DNA of 64,000 nt from Streptomyces sp. NBC_00353 (GCF_036108815.1 NZ_CP107985.1:2852001-2916000); one strand, 5' to 3'; counted from the stretch's first letter, positions 25,146 through 33,257 are shown. Translations and numbers: made by a program. The notes: generated by a model from the letters alone, not told the origin.

Positions 25146-26150
25146 ATGCGTATCGGACTCATCGGCACCGGCCGGATCGGTTCCTTCCATGCGGGTGTGC
25201 TGGCCCGCCACCCCGCGGTGGACACGCTGGTGGTGACGGACACCGACGGGGCAAGGGCGGCCGCGGTCGCCGCTCGGACGGGCGCTGCAGCAGCCGGGTC
25301 CGTGGCCGAAGTGCTGCGCGCGGGGGTGGACGCCGTCGTGATCGCCTCGGCCACGTCGGCGCACGCGGAGCTGATCGGGACGGCCGCGCGTGCGGGGCTG
25401 CCCGCGTTCTGCGAGAAGCCGATCGCACTGGACCCTGCGGGGACGCTGAGCGCACTGCGCGAGGTCGAGCGGGCCGGGAGCGTGCTCCAGCTGGGCTTCA
25501 TGCGCCGGTTCGACGCCGGGTACGCTGCGGCGCGCACCGCCGTGCGGGGCGGGGCACTGGGCAGGCTGCACACCGTACGGGCGGTGACCTCAGATCCGGC
25601 GCCGCCGCCCGCCGCGTATCTGCCGCACTCCGGCGGTCTGTTCCGGGACTGTCTGGTCCACGACTTCGACATCCTGCGATGGGTGACGGGCCGTGAGGTG
25701 GTGGAGGTGTACGCCACCGGATCGGATGCCGGGCCCGCGATGTTCCGTGCGGCGGGCGACGTCGACACGGCGGCGGCCCTGCTGACCCTCGACGACGCCA
25801 CGCTGGCCACCGCGACGGCGACCCGGTGCAACGGCGCCGGGTACGACGTACGGATGGAGCTGGCGGGCGAGCTCGGCCAGATCGCGGTCGGTCTCGACGA
25901 GCGCACCCCGCTGACGTCGGTGGAGCCACAGGGCCCCGCCGCCCCGGCCAAGCCCTGGCCGGGGTTCCTGGAGCGGTTCGCCCCGGCGTACGAGGCGGAA
26001 CTGGACGCGTTCGTACGGGTGGTGCGGGGCGAGGCGGCCAACCCGTGCGACGGCCGGGAAGCTCTGCACGCACTGCGGATCGCGGAGGCGTGCGAGCTGT
26101 CCCGGCGCGAGCACCGGCCGGTGACAGTGGCGGAGATCCCGGCCGACTGA
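25146..26150 (+). CDS. Gfo/Idh/MocA family oxidoreductase (inositol 2-dehydrogenase-like)
   Basis: 334 residues. N-terminal Rossmann fold MRIGLIGTGRIGSFHAGVLA, VIASATSAHAELI, the conserved CEKPIALDP catalytic-Lys motif at about residue 97, and the C-terminal GGLFRDCLVHDFDILRWVTG with the D-x3-H of the family. These enzymes oxidise inositols or sugars with NAD+. Together with the importer, ROK kinase and shared operator-like motif it may belong to a polyol/sugar-use regulon controlled by the nearby GntR protein. Confidence 0.88.
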   Translation: MRIGLIGTGRIGSFHAGVLARHPAVDTLVVTDTDGARAAAVAARTGAAAAGSVAEVLRAGVDAVVIASATSAHAELIGTAARAGLPAFCEKPIALDPAGTLSALREVERAGSVLQLGFMRRFDAGYAAARTAVRGGALGRLHTVRAVTSDPAPPPAAYLPHSGGLFRDCLVHDFDILRWVTGREVVEVYATGSDAGPAMFRAAGDVDTAAALLTLDDATLATATATRCNGAGYDVRMELAGELGQIAVGLDERTPLTSVEPQGPAAPAKPWPGFLERFAPAYEAELDAFVRVVRGEAANPCDGREALHALRIAEACELSRREHRPVTVAEIPAD

Positions 26151-26165
26151 GGTGGAACTTCCCCT

Positions 26166-26582
26166 TCAGTTCCGGGCGGAGAGCACGGTCCCCTGGGCGA
26201 CCGCACACAGGGTTTCCGTGCCGTCGTCCGTGGCGGCGAACAGATCACAGCGGACGACGGCCCGGCGGCGGCCGGTGTGGACGACGATGGCGCGGGCGAT
26301 CAGGGTGCGGCCGGTGGCGGGCCGGATGTACTGGATCGAGAAGCCGCCGGTGAGTACGGCCGGTCCGAGGGTCGTCCCGGCGGCGAACGTGATCGAGTTG
26401 TCGGCGGCGTAGGACAGCACCCCGCCGTGCACAAAGCCGTTCTGCTGCTGGAGTTCCGGACGGATGTCCACTTCGAGGGCGGCCGCACCATCCCCGAAAG
26501 CGGTGATCCGTGCCCCGACGAGCCGGCTGAAAGGCTGGCTGTCAAGGACCTTCTGTGCCATCTGCAAATCAAGTCCGGTCAT
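26166..26582 (-). CDS. PaaI-type hotdog-fold thioesterase
   Basis: 138 residues of the hotdog fold: GDGAAALEVDIRPELQQQNGF, VHGGVLSYAADNSITFAAG (the conserved HGG and following helix with D) and IQYIRPATGRTLIARA. Such proteins hydrolyse acyl- or aryl-CoA thioesters. It is convergent with the dehydrogenase gene (15 bp apart) and 16 bp downstream of the P450 gene, likely co-transcribed with the latter. Confidence 0.87.
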   Translation of the reverse strand: MTGLDLQMAQKVLDSQPFSRLVGARITAFGDGAAALEVDIRPELQQQNGFVHGGVLSYAADNSITFAAGTTLGPAVLTGGFSIQYIRPATGRTLIARAIVVHTGRRRAVVRCDLFAATDDGTETLCAVAQGTVLSARN

Positions 26583-26598
26583 GACACGCTTTCCTACC

Positions 26599-27831
26599 TC
26601 ACCAGCGCACCGGCAGCCGTCGCACCCCCCGGATCAGCATCCCCGGCAGCCAGTCGAGCTCCCCGGTGTCCGGGGCGAGTTCGAGATCCGGGCACCGCTC
26701 CAGCAGCGCGCGGATCGCGATCCGGCCCTCCATACGGGCCAGCGGCGCCCCCATGCAGAAGTGGATGCCGTGCCCGAACGCCAGATGCCCCTGGGTGTCG
26801 CGGCGGATGTCGAACCGGTCCGGTTCCGGATAGCGGGCGGGGTCGCGGTCGGCTCCGGCCAGGGCGATCAGGACCGCTTCGCCTGCCGGAATGACCCGGG
26901 AGCCGATCCTGACCGGTTCACGGGTGAAGCGGAAGGTGGCGGTCTCCACCGGCCCGTCGTACCGGAGCATCTCCTCGACCGCACCGTCGATCAAGCCGAA
27001 ATCGGCGCGGAGTGCGGCCAGTTGATCGGGGTGGGCGAGCAGTGCGCGTACCCCGTTGGAGATCAGGTTGACGGTGGTCTCATGACCGGCGACGAGCAGC
27101 AGGAAGGCCATCCCGACGAGTTCGTCGGACGACAGTCCGTCGCCCTCCTCGTCGCGCGCCCGGATCAGCGCACTCAGCAGGTCGTCGCCGGGCGAGCACC
27201 GCTTGTCCTCGATGAGCTCGACCAGATAGGCGCCCATCGAGCGGACCGCCTCGCCCTCCTCCTGCGCCGTCTTCGGGGCGACGATGCCGTTCGACAGCCG
27301 GCGGAACTCGTTGCGGTCCAGGTCCGGCACACCGATCAGCTCGCAGATGACCGTCATGGGCAGCGGGAAGGCGAGCGCGTCGACGAGGTCTCCTTGCCCG
27401 GCGGGCACCATCGCGTCGAGGAGTTCGCCGGTGATCTGCTGGACCCGCGGCCGCAGCGACTCGATCCTGCGGGCGGTGAACTCGCGGGCGACGAGCTTGC
27501 GCAGCCGGGTGTGGTGGGGCGCGTCCATCTCCAGCATGTTGGCGTTGATCGGATCGCCCGCGCCCGTCGCGTACGGCGTCGTCCGCCAGTCCTTGCCGAG
27601 CCGCTGGTCGGCGAGGGCCGCGCGGCCCTCCTCGTAACCGACGATCAGCCAGACCCGCTCGAAGTCGTCGGTACGGATGGTGTGCACCGGTCCCTCGGCG
27701 CGCATCTTCGCGTAGTACGGATACGGATTCGCGGTGAAGTCCTGGATCCCGCGAAGATCGACGTCCACTGCGGACACGGTCCGCCCCCTCCCGGCCGGTT
27801 CGGTCGATCTGCTCGGATCGACCCCCATCAC
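26599..27831 (-). CDS. cytochrome P450
   Basis: 410 residues, bacterial class I P450 with all landmarks: I-helix FLLLVAGHETTVNLISNG, K-helix EEMLRYDGPVETATFRFT (E-x-x-R), and heme-binding FGHGIHFCMGAPLARMEGR with the thiolate Cys. It needs ferredoxin partners not seen here. Start GTG 27831 or ATG 27828; the stop of the upstream response regulator overlaps it (GTGATG), so the P450, two-component pair and thioesterase form one probable operon. Confidence 0.92.
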   Translation of the reverse strand: MMGVDPSRSTEPAGRGRTVSAVDVDLRGIQDFTANPYPYYAKMRAEGPVHTIRTDDFERVWLIVGYEEGRAALADQRLGKDWRTTPYATGAGDPINANMLEMDAPHHTRLRKLVAREFTARRIESLRPRVQQITGELLDAMVPAGQGDLVDALAFPLPMTVICELIGVPDLDRNEFRRLSNGIVAPKTAQEEGEAVRSMGAYLVELIEDKRCSPGDDLLSALIRARDEEGDGLSSDELVGMAFLLLVAGHETTVNLISNGVRALLAHPDQLAALRADFGLIDGAVEEMLRYDGPVETATFRFTREPVRIGSRVIPAGEAVLIALAGADRDPARYPEPDRFDIRRDTQGHLAFGHGIHFCMGAPLARMEGRIAIRALLERCPDLELAPDTGELDWLPGMLIRGVRRLPVRW

Positions 27832-28547
27832 CCTACGTCGCCGGTGGAGTCGCCCTCCTCGTCGAGCAGACCCGCGTCGTGCACCAACAGCGCAATCTGA
27901 ACGCGGTTGTTGAAGCCGAACCTCGCGAGAATGCGCGACACATGGGTCTTGACGGTGGCCACGCTGAGATACAGGGTCGCGGCGATCTCCGCGTTGGACC
28001 GGCCTCGCCCGACGGCGACCGCGACCTCGCGCTCCCGCTCGGCGAGGGAGGCGATCCGCTGCCGGGCCCGTTCGGCCCGGGCCGGCCGGCTGTCGGCGCC
28101 GCCCGCGGCACGAGCCATGAGCTGCCGGGTGACGGCGGGGGACAGCACGGGGTCACCGGCCGCGACCCGCCGCACCGAGTCGACGATCCGCGCGGGCGGG
28201 GTGTCCTTCAGGACAAATCCTGCGGCTCCGGCGCGGATGGCCCGCAGCACCTGCTCGTCGGCGTGGAACGTGGTGAGGACGACGACCTCGGGCGCGTCGG
28301 GTCTGCTGCGCAGTGCCTCGGTCGCGGTCAGCCCGTCCATGGTCGGCATCCTGATGTCCATCAGCACCACATCGGGGCGGTGCCGGTCGACGAGATCCGC
28401 GACCTCGGAGCCGTCCGCACCCTCCCCCACGACGGTGATGTCGTCGACGCCGCCGAGCATGAGCGTCAGCCCGGCCCGTACGAGCGGGTCGTCGTCGACG
28501 ATGAGCAGCCGGACGGGCGGCGCCACGGGATCCCTGGGGGTGGTCAT
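27828..28547 (-). CDS. NarL/LuxR-type response regulator
   Basis: 239 residues. Receiver domain with acidic pocket IVDDDPLVR, phosphoacceptor in VVLMDIRMPTMDGL, T in VVLTTFHAD, K in GFVLKDTPP; C-terminal LuxR-type HTH (EREVAVAVGRGRSNAEIAATLYLSVATVKTHV region, residues ~170-225). The ATG at 28547 overlaps the kinase stop as ATGA, giving translational coupling. Cognate partner of the adjacent kinase. Confidence 0.92.
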   Translation of the reverse strand: MTTPRDPVAPPVRLLIVDDDPLVRAGLTLMLGGVDDITVVGEGADGSEVADLVDRHRPDVVLMDIRMPTMDGLTATEALRSRPDAPEVVVLTTFHADEQVLRAIRAGAAGFVLKDTPPARIVDSVRRVAAGDPVLSPAVTRQLMARAAGGADSRPARAERARQRIASLAEREREVAVAVGRGRSNAEIAATLYLSVATVKTHVSRILARFGFNNRVQIALLVHDAGLLDEEGDSTGDVG

Positions 28548-29770
28548 GAGGACCACGGTAGCCAGGCCCGGACGACGAATCCGCCGTCAGGTTCCGGGCC
28601 GTGGTCGAGGCGGCCACCCGCGAGGGTGGCGCGCTCGGTCAGACCGATGAGGCCCTGGCCGGAGCCGGGGACCCGCTCGAACGGTTCGACGGGTGCCGGG
28701 TTGCGTACCTCGATGGTGAGTCCGTCGCCCGGTCCGCCGGTGACGGTGATGGTGACCTCGGTGCCGGGGGCGTGTTTACGGGCGTTGGTCAGGCCCTCCT
28801 GAGCGATGCGGTAGACGGTGCGGCCGGTGGCACCGGGCGCGGTGACCGGGTCGGCGACGCGGTTGTCGAGGATGACCTCCATCCCCGCCAGGCGGGATTC
28901 GGCGATCAGTGCGTCCAGGGTGGCGAGGGTGGGCTGCGGCCGGTTGCCGTCCCCGTTGTCGCCGTCGCCGGGGCTCCGGAGAACGCCGATGATCTCGCGG
29001 AGGTCCTGGAGCGCCTCGTGCGCACTGTCCCGGATGACCCCGGCGGCCCGGCCGACCTCGGCCGGTGGCGCGTCGGGGCGGAATTCGAGGGCGCCCGCGT
29101 GGACGCTGAGGAGGGTCAGCCGGTGGGCGAGCACATCGTGCATCTCGCGCGCGATGGCCTCGCGGGCCAGCCGCTGGGCCTGTTCGGCACGGAGTCCGGC
29201 CTCCGCCTCGGCCCGGCGGGCACGCTCGCGAAGCGTGACGACGAGCTGGCGTCTGGACCGTACGACCATGCCCCAGCTCAGCACCAGCAGGACCAGAAGC
29301 ATGCCGACGACCGTGGACGCGAGGAACGAGGTTGCCGGGTCGGGGCGCAGATAAGGCTGTACGGGCGCGACGGCCAGGGCGAGCACGCCGACGGCGGCCA
29401 CCGGTCTGAACGGCCGGTGCACCGCGACGCTGAACAGCGCCACGAGCAGGGCCCCGGCGGCTACCGGTTCGACGATGGAGAGCAGTGTCAGGGTCACGGC
29501 GAGGCCGACCGGCCACCGCCGCCGTGTCCACAGGGCGCAGCAGGCCGCAGCGCCGATCAGCGAGTCGATGAAGACGACGCCGTCGGGGGTGGTGCGGTCG
29601 GCGTCGATGGCGCCGGCCGCGGCCGCGCCGATCGCCGCCGCGCAGAGGAAGGCGGTGATGTCGACGACCCAGTCCCGCACCGTGCGGCGGGCTCTGCGGC
29701 CCTGGTCACCGGGCAGCTCGGGATCGGCCATCGCCGAGGGCAGCAGCCAGGGGTACTCCGTGCGCGTCAT
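28544..29770 (-). CDS. sensor histidine kinase (HisKA_3 / NarX-DesK type)
   Basis: 408 residues. N-terminal membrane region with about 5-6 helices (FLCAAAIGAAAAGAI, FIDSLIGAAACCALW, VAAVGVLALAVAPVQPYL, VVGMLLVLLVLSWGMVV), a linker coiled coil, the phosphoacceptor box AIAREMHDVLAHRLTLLSVHA, and an HATPase domain (RIAQEGLTNARKHAP, GSGQGLIGLTERATLAGG). The ATG at 29770 was chosen; upstream codons read as low-complexity. Transcription may start near the repeat-rich region at 29.83-29.87 kb. Confidence 0.9.
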   Translation of the reverse strand: MTRTEYPWLLPSAMADPELPGDQGRRARRTVRDWVVDITAFLCAAAIGAAAAGAIDADRTTPDGVVFIDSLIGAAACCALWTRRRWPVGLAVTLTLLSIVEPVAAGALLVALFSVAVHRPFRPVAAVGVLALAVAPVQPYLRPDPATSFLASTVVGMLLVLLVLSWGMVVRSRRQLVVTLRERARRAEAEAGLRAEQAQRLAREAIAREMHDVLAHRLTLLSVHAGALEFRPDAPPAEVGRAAGVIRDSAHEALQDLREIIGVLRSPGDGDNGDGNRPQPTLATLDALIAESRLAGMEVILDNRVADPVTAPGATGRTVYRIAQEGLTNARKHAPGTEVTITVTGGPGDGLTIEVRNPAPVEPFERVPGSGQGLIGLTERATLAGGRLDHGPEPDGGFVVRAWLPWSS

Positions 29771-29827
29771 ATCGACAAAACTACTCAGATGACGGGCTGG
29801 TACCGGCCGTACGGGAGCGGGAGGCCA

Positions 29828-29874
29828 CCGAAGTCGCCGGACCGGAGACTTCGGTAGCACCGGACCGGAGACTT
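29828..29874. promoter_or_regulatory. inverted and direct repeats upstream of kinase operon
   Basis: An 8-bp inverted repeat CCGAAGTC (29828-29835) / GACTTCGG (29847-29854) overlaps a 15-bp direct repeat CCGGACCGGAGACTT at 29837-29851 and 29860-29874 (23-bp period, two helical turns). It lies 58 bp before the kinase start and 65 bp before the small membrane-protein gene on the other strand, a sensible place for a response-regulator site. Confidence 0.5.
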
Positions 29875-29938
29875 AAGTCGCAGCGGGGCAGACCGGCGGC
29901 CGACGCGGCGGTGGGAACGTACGCGCGAGGCTCACGGG

Positions 29939-30142
29939 ATGAAGAAACTCTGCGAGTCGGTCGGCTTCATCGTCTTCATCCAGGGCGTCGCCGGGCTGCT
30001 CCACGAATGGACGGGCTGGTTCCGGCTCTGGGCGGTGGTGCGGAGAATGGAGTTCCTCGGTGGGTACGCGCTGTTCGTCAACATCGTGCTGGTGATGACG
30101 GGCGCCGCTGTCATGGTGGCAGCGGACCGCCTCAAGGATTGA
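29939..30142 (+). CDS. small two-helix membrane protein (hypothetical)
   Basis: 67 residues: MKKLCESVGFIVFIQGVAGL and LGGYALFVNIVLVMTGAAVMV are two hydrophobic helices joined by a short basic loop (RLWAVVRRMEF). No family is recognised, though small proteins of this kind are common in Streptomyces. Divergent from the histidine kinase. Its stop codon lies 8 bp before the IS200/IS605-type hairpin, so the mobile island begins right behind it. Confidence 0.65.
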   Translation: MKKLCESVGFIVFIQGVAGLLHEWTGWFRLWAVVRRMEFLGGYALFVNIVLVMTGAAVMVAADRLKD

Positions 30143-30149
30143 CTTCCGC

Positions 30150-30171
30150 TCCCCGAGCTAACGCCCGGGGA
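30150..30171. mobile_element. IS200/IS605-type right-end hairpin
   Basis: TCCCCG-agctaacgcc-CGGGGA followed by TTCCTAC is the imperfect hairpin normally found just after tnpB in Streptomyces IS200/IS605-family elements. It lies next to the tnpB stop at 30158 and marks the left edge of the island. Confidence 0.65.
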
Positions 30172-30421
30172 TTCCTACCGCGGTCGTGTGACCGTCTCGG
30201 TGGGTTCCTGCTTCACCGCGCTGCGCCGGGACGAGTCCCGGTCCTACCTGCGCTCGACAGGCTGACACCGCCAGTCCGGCGGCCTTGGCGACGTTGACCG
30301 CCGCGTTGATGTCCCGGTCCAGGACGGCCCCGCAGTCCCTGCGCCCGCACACGCGGACGTGCAGGGGCTTGGGGCCGTCCTTGACGCCGCACACGCAGCA
30401 GACCTGAGAGGTCGGCTCGAT
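30158..30421 (-). pseudogene. tnpB: IS200/IS605 tnpB (OrfB), C-terminal remnant
   Basis: About 87 C-terminal residues remain: the zinc ribbon PTSQVCCVCGVKDGPK ... VCGRRDCG, the last RuvC motif VLDRDINAAVNVAKAAGLAV with its Asp, and the typical tail GLVPAQRGEAGTH. Everything upstream is cut off at 30421/30422, where the IS481-like terminal repeat begins, so that cassette probably inserted into tnpB. TnpB is an RNA-guided nuclease; this fragment cannot be active. Confidence 0.85.
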
Positions 30422-30524
30422 TGTCTCTGTTGATGCTTGACGTTGTGGCTTCACCTGATGCTTGACACCGCTTGCCTCGGCTTGGCTGTGCACGTCTGAT
30501 CCGCGTGCAGGGAGGGCCGAGGCC

Positions 30525-30753
30525 GTGCTGGTGGAGTTGAGCGTGGTCGAGCAGCGTCGGCGGCTTCATGGCCGCCGGACAGCACGTCCAGCTCGGCCGC
30601 GGCTATGCCCACCAGGTCGTCACCGCCCACCTGGACGAGCAAACGATCCGGGTCTTCCACAGCGGCGAGCTGATCACCACCGTCCCGCGTGTCACCAGGA
30701 AGGAGGTAGTGGTCCGCAAGTCCGGCGAACACAACCGCCGGAAGATCGTGTGA
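30525..30753 (+). pseudogene. IS481-family transposase, internally deleted
   Basis: A GTG at 30525 with GGAGGG upstream starts VLVELSVVEQR, the usual first residues of Streptomyces IS481 transposases (MLVELSVMEQRY). After only 11 codons the sequence jumps to the C-terminal domain in another frame: GQHVQLGRGYAHQVVTAHLD, TIRVFHSGELITTVPR, GEHNRRKIV-stop at 30753. The whole HTH and DDE core are missing. Confidence 0.7.
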
Positions 30754-30761
30754 TCGTCGAG

Positions 30762-31205
30762 TCAGGAAGGCTCGGACGACCCTGCGGACGGCCACTTGGC
30801 CAGCCGAACACGCGCCTCCTGCGCAACGACCGGCCACGGGTCGTCAACCAAACGCGCAACAGCCGACCGCGGCGAGCGTGGATGACCTGCAACGAGCCGC
30901 CGCACAGAGTCATGCGGATCGTCGACCAACCGTTCCAACAGCTCAGACGGACAGTTGCGCTTGCTCGCCACCCGGTCCCGGACCCGCCAGTCCGGATCCT
31001 CGATCAGCTCGGCCAGGATCTCCGGCGGCACCGTCCTGTTATGCGCAACCCAAAAACGCATGTCGGGATGGTTGCGCACCAGGTCCCACCAGACGGGCAG
31101 CGGGAGAGTTGCCCACGCCGAGCGCTTGAACTCCGCCGGGTCCTCACTCTGTCGCAGCCGGATGAACTCCTCCATTGAGGTGATCTCAGGGAAACGGTCC
31201 GCCAT
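30762..31205 (-). CDS. leucine-rich-repeat-variant / HEAT-like repeat protein
   Basis: 147 residues with 4-5 repeats of a DPxxxVRxxVAxxxxxPxELLxxLxDD pattern: PDWRVRDRVASKRNCPSELL, DPHDSVRRLVAGHPRSPRSA and DPWPVVAQEARVRLAKWPS, each about 24 residues. This is the LRV fold of alternating helices, used for protein binding. It is the passenger gene of cassette 1, transcribed against the transposase remnant. ATG 31205. Its role is unknown; such repeat proteins are common near mobile elements in Streptomyces. Confidence 0.7.
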   Translation of the reverse strand: MADRFPEITSMEEFIRLRQSEDPAEFKRSAWATLPLPVWWDLVRNHPDMRFWVAHNRTVPPEILAELIEDPDWRVRDRVASKRNCPSELLERLVDDPHDSVRRLVAGHPRSPRSAVARLVDDPWPVVAQEARVRLAKWPSAGSSEPS

Positions 31206-31352
31206 GGCAGCCAGTAAGCCACGATGTCTAGGTCAGACGTCAAGCATCACCTGACGCCGAACCGTCAAGCATCAACCGAGACCCGACAGGACGCCCAGCA
31301 GGCCACGCGGTAAGAGTTTCTCTACTTCATCAAGACCCGCGCACGGCGCGGG

Positions 31353-31419
31353 CGCGCGCCGCCTTGCCGGCGGGGCCGCCGCCCTGTCTTCGCCAGCGGC
31401 GGCCCCGCCCGGCGGCGCG
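31353..31419. repeat. very long GC-rich hairpin
   Basis: Left arm GCGCGCCGCC (31353-31362) plus GGCGGGGCCGCCGC (31368-31381), 13-nt loop, right arm GCGGCGGCCCCGCC (31395-31408) plus GGCGGCGCGC (31410-31419): 24 paired bases with one internal bulge. It could terminate transcription from the left or be a recombination structure. Confidence 0.75.
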
Positions 31420-31494
31420 CTAGCGTGCTGCGGGCGTGAAGTGGGAGACACCCTCTGCGGCTGGGGCGGTCAGCTCCACGGCTTTAGGCAGCCA

Positions 31495-31605
31495 CTTTGG
31501 GGCGAGCCTCTAAGATCACGGCCCCAACGTCGTGCTTTAACGGGCAGGTCCACTGACTGCCCGACTCGCCGGAAGCTTAAGGGGCCATGATCACTCGCCC
31601 CAAAG
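31495..31605. repeat. nested 111-bp dyad (cruciform-like)
   Basis: Outer arms CTTTGGGGCGAG (31495-31506) and CTCGCCCCAAAG (31594-31605) are exact complements. Inner arms GATCACGGCCCC (31514-31525) and GGGGCCATGATC (31581-31592) match 11/12. The centre holds a third hairpin CGGGCAG-N9-CTGCCCG (31541-31563). A structured, gene-free element resembling a MITE or a folded recombination site. Confidence 0.7.
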
Positions 31606-31693
31606 CAGCTCCAGCCCAAAGCCGCTCCGCCGACCTTCGCCACGACCCAGCCGTATGTCAGACTGCGGTTCATGATTCACAGTCGAAAGGGCC

Positions 31694-32110
31694 ATGCCGC
31701 GTAGGCGCCCCTCACGCCTCCGGGCAGAAGACAGGCACTTTGCCGCAGATCGCAGCTACTCGAAGATCGGTCGGCTCTCCGGTCCAGCTCAAGCGCAGAT
31801 CATTCGGTTGGAGCGGACCCGGCTCGAACCAGGCCTGATCGGGCAGGCGCTCTTCCTATGGACTGCCATCGCAAGGGCACCAAAAGATGAGCTCCCTTCG
31901 CCGTTCAGTGGCCGATGCGGAGTCTCCGCGTGTTGCCCCGAACCAGCTGACGAGCGAGATCTGCTGGAGCTAGCGATCTGCGCTCTCCCCAAGAAGAGCT
32001 CACGGGAGCTCCGCAGCATCGTGCAGCCTCTCGATCTGAAGATCCTCAAACGCCCCGACGCCGTGCCTTACGGCGATCCGCCGCATCGCTGGTGGCGAAG
32101 CGCCTTCTGA
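31694..32110 (+). CDS. hypothetical protein
   Basis: 138 residues starting MPRRRPSRLRAEDRHFAADR with AAAGGG 5-8 nt before the ATG. It has a basic N-terminus, a possible helix LEPGLIGQALFLWTAIARAP, and a C-terminus with ELAICALPKKSSRELRSIVQPLD. The composition is less GC-skewed than the core genes and looks protein-like. No family recognised. A 100-bp dyad lies just upstream. Confidence 0.55.
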   Translation: MPRRRPSRLRAEDRHFAADRSYSKIGRLSGPAQAQIIRLERTRLEPGLIGQALFLWTAIARAPKDELPSPFSGRCGVSACCPEPADERDLLELAICALPKKSSRELRSIVQPLDLKILKRPDAVPYGDPPHRWWRSAF

Positions 32111-32187
32111 TTGAGCCGTGCCCCTCCCGTGCCCGTTCGGTCGGGATACAACGGGGAGTCACGGGCACCGGCGGACAGCGAGCACGA

Positions 32188-32226
32188 GAACGACCCCTGA
32201 CCGAGTTACCTGGTCAAGGGTCGTTC
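32188..32226. terminator. terminator hairpin
   Basis: GAACGACCCCTGACC-N9-GGTCAAGGGTCGTTC, 15-bp stem with one mismatch. The same kind of hairpin closes integrase genes of Streptomyces integrative elements; here no integrase precedes it. Confidence 0.75.
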
Positions 32227-32239
32227 ACAGCGTGTTGTC

Positions 32240-32713
32240 GTGTGCGCTGACGACCCCGGCCACGCCTCGCGCGTGCACGTCGGCTTCGGGTTGAGCGATC
32301 AAGTACTTGAACTGACCGCAGTCGCTCGCCACCCGCTGCCGCCCGTCATGGCTGCCCCGGATGGTGCGCTCCACAGGGCGAATGAACTCGGCCTGATCCT
32401 GGACGGCCACGACTCGCCTCTCGCCCGCCTGGCTGCTGCGATCAAAGTCCTGGCGGCGGCGCTCGAGGACGAACCCCGGCCATACCCGTACTACGTTCGC
32501 CTAGTGGCAGAGTGGCTTCGTGGACTGGCCGGCCACGTCCGTCTCGCGCAGGCCGAAGCGCTCGGGCGGGAAATAGCCGACCGGTTGAGGGCTGATCGCG
32601 CAACTGGCACGCACAGCCTTCATGACGAGGCTGTATGGGCGCACGCTACCCACATCATGGAGCTTCTGACTTTTCCTGCGAGTCACTCCGGACCCGAACA
32701 CCAGACACGCTGA
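32240..32713 (+). CDS. hypothetical protein
   Basis: 157 residues from GTG 32240, or 121 from ATG 32348 (MAAPDGALHRANELGLILDG). The C-terminal part is helical (LARLAAAIKVLAAALED, YYVRLVAEWLRGLAGHVRLA, HDEAVWAHATHIMELL). No family recognised. The shorter form may be the true protein because a competing minus-strand frame covers the first 100 bp. It sits between a lone terminator and an operator-like palindrome. Confidence 0.45.
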   Translation: MCADDPGHASRVHVGFGLSDQVLELTAVARHPLPPVMAAPDGALHRANELGLILDGHDSPLARLAAAIKVLAAALEDEPRPYPYYVRLVAEWLRGLAGHVRLAQAEALGREIADRLRADRATGTHSLHDEAVWAHATHIMELLTFPASHSGPEHQTR

Positions 32714-32772
32714 CCACGGATTGACGCGGCTCCCGATCCTTTCGTCGGCCGTATACGCGTTCGCCTAAATCA

Positions 32773-32801
32773 GTTGCTGTACAGCAGCGAAGTACAGCAA
32801 C
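32773..32801. promoter_or_regulatory. 10-bp perfect inverted repeat, operator-like
   Basis: GTTGCTGTAC-agcagcgaa-GTACAGCAAC, 9-nt spacer, ending 4 bp before an ATG at 32806. Such near-palindromes with TGTAC/GTACA lie in control regions of Streptomyces conjugative elements. Here the gene that follows is only a 79-codon frame of doubtful reality. Confidence 0.55.
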
Positions 32802-32805
32802 CGGC

Positions 32806-33045
32806 ATGACCACAGCCGAACGTCACCAACGCTCGGTGACCGGTTCACCAGCCCGGCAGACCTCAACAACCGTCCCGCCCATAGTTCGCTTCGAGAGGGT
32901 CACCAGCACGGTGCTCGTGCCACTCTCGTGCCAGAACGGGCGGGGAGCCAAGGGGAATCGCGGTGCGCAGGGGTCCAGGCCACCCACTCCATCCAAGGCG
33001 GGAAATCCACAGTTCAGGCTGGCGATCGCCGCACCTCGCTCCTAA
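32806..33045 (+). CDS. short open frame behind operator-like palindrome (doubtful)
   Basis: 79 codons, starting MTTAERHQRSVTGSP. The position behind the palindrome suggests this was the start of a regulated gene, but the translation is Ser/Arg/Pro-rich, shows no domain, and there is no clear Shine-Dalgarno. It is probably the remnant of a longer gene. Confidence 0.25.
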   Translation: MTTAERHQRSVTGSPARQTSTTVPPIVRFERVTSTVLVPLSCQNGRGAKGNRGAQGSRPPTPSKAGNPQFRLAIAAPRS

Positions 33046-33257
33046 AGCGGGTGTCAGGCGGGCAGCGGCGCGATCCTGATTCGGCCCTTGGGGCTGCGCA
33101 CGGCCTACGTGGGGCTCGCGATGGACTGCCCCACCACTGTTGTCTACGAGAGAGCCCCGCCATGCGAACGCACCGAGGCTCCGCCGTCCCGGCCATCCCG
33201 CGTCCAATTGTCGGCGCGCGGGGAGTAGGGCGTCGGGTAGCCGGTCAGGTCGGAAAA

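Larger units (their letters stand above)
30422..31288. mobile_element. IS481-like gene cassette 1 (867 bp)
   Basis: Bounded by inverted terminal repeats. Left tip: TGTCTCTGTTGATGCTTGAC, then a second CTGATGCTTGAC. Right tip (other strand): TGTCGGGTCTCGGTTGATGC, TTGACGG, then a second GTGATGCTTGAC. Each end thus has two GATGCTTGAC sub-repeats 24-27 bp apart. Inside lie an internally deleted IS481-type transposase and, in opposite orientation, an intact passenger gene for a repeat protein. No target duplication is visible. Confidence 0.7.

Noticed and set aside
33061..33240. Possible gene in the stretch before the DUF302 gene.
   Set aside because: Frames on both strands are short and Arg/Pro-rich with no ribosome-binding site or domain.
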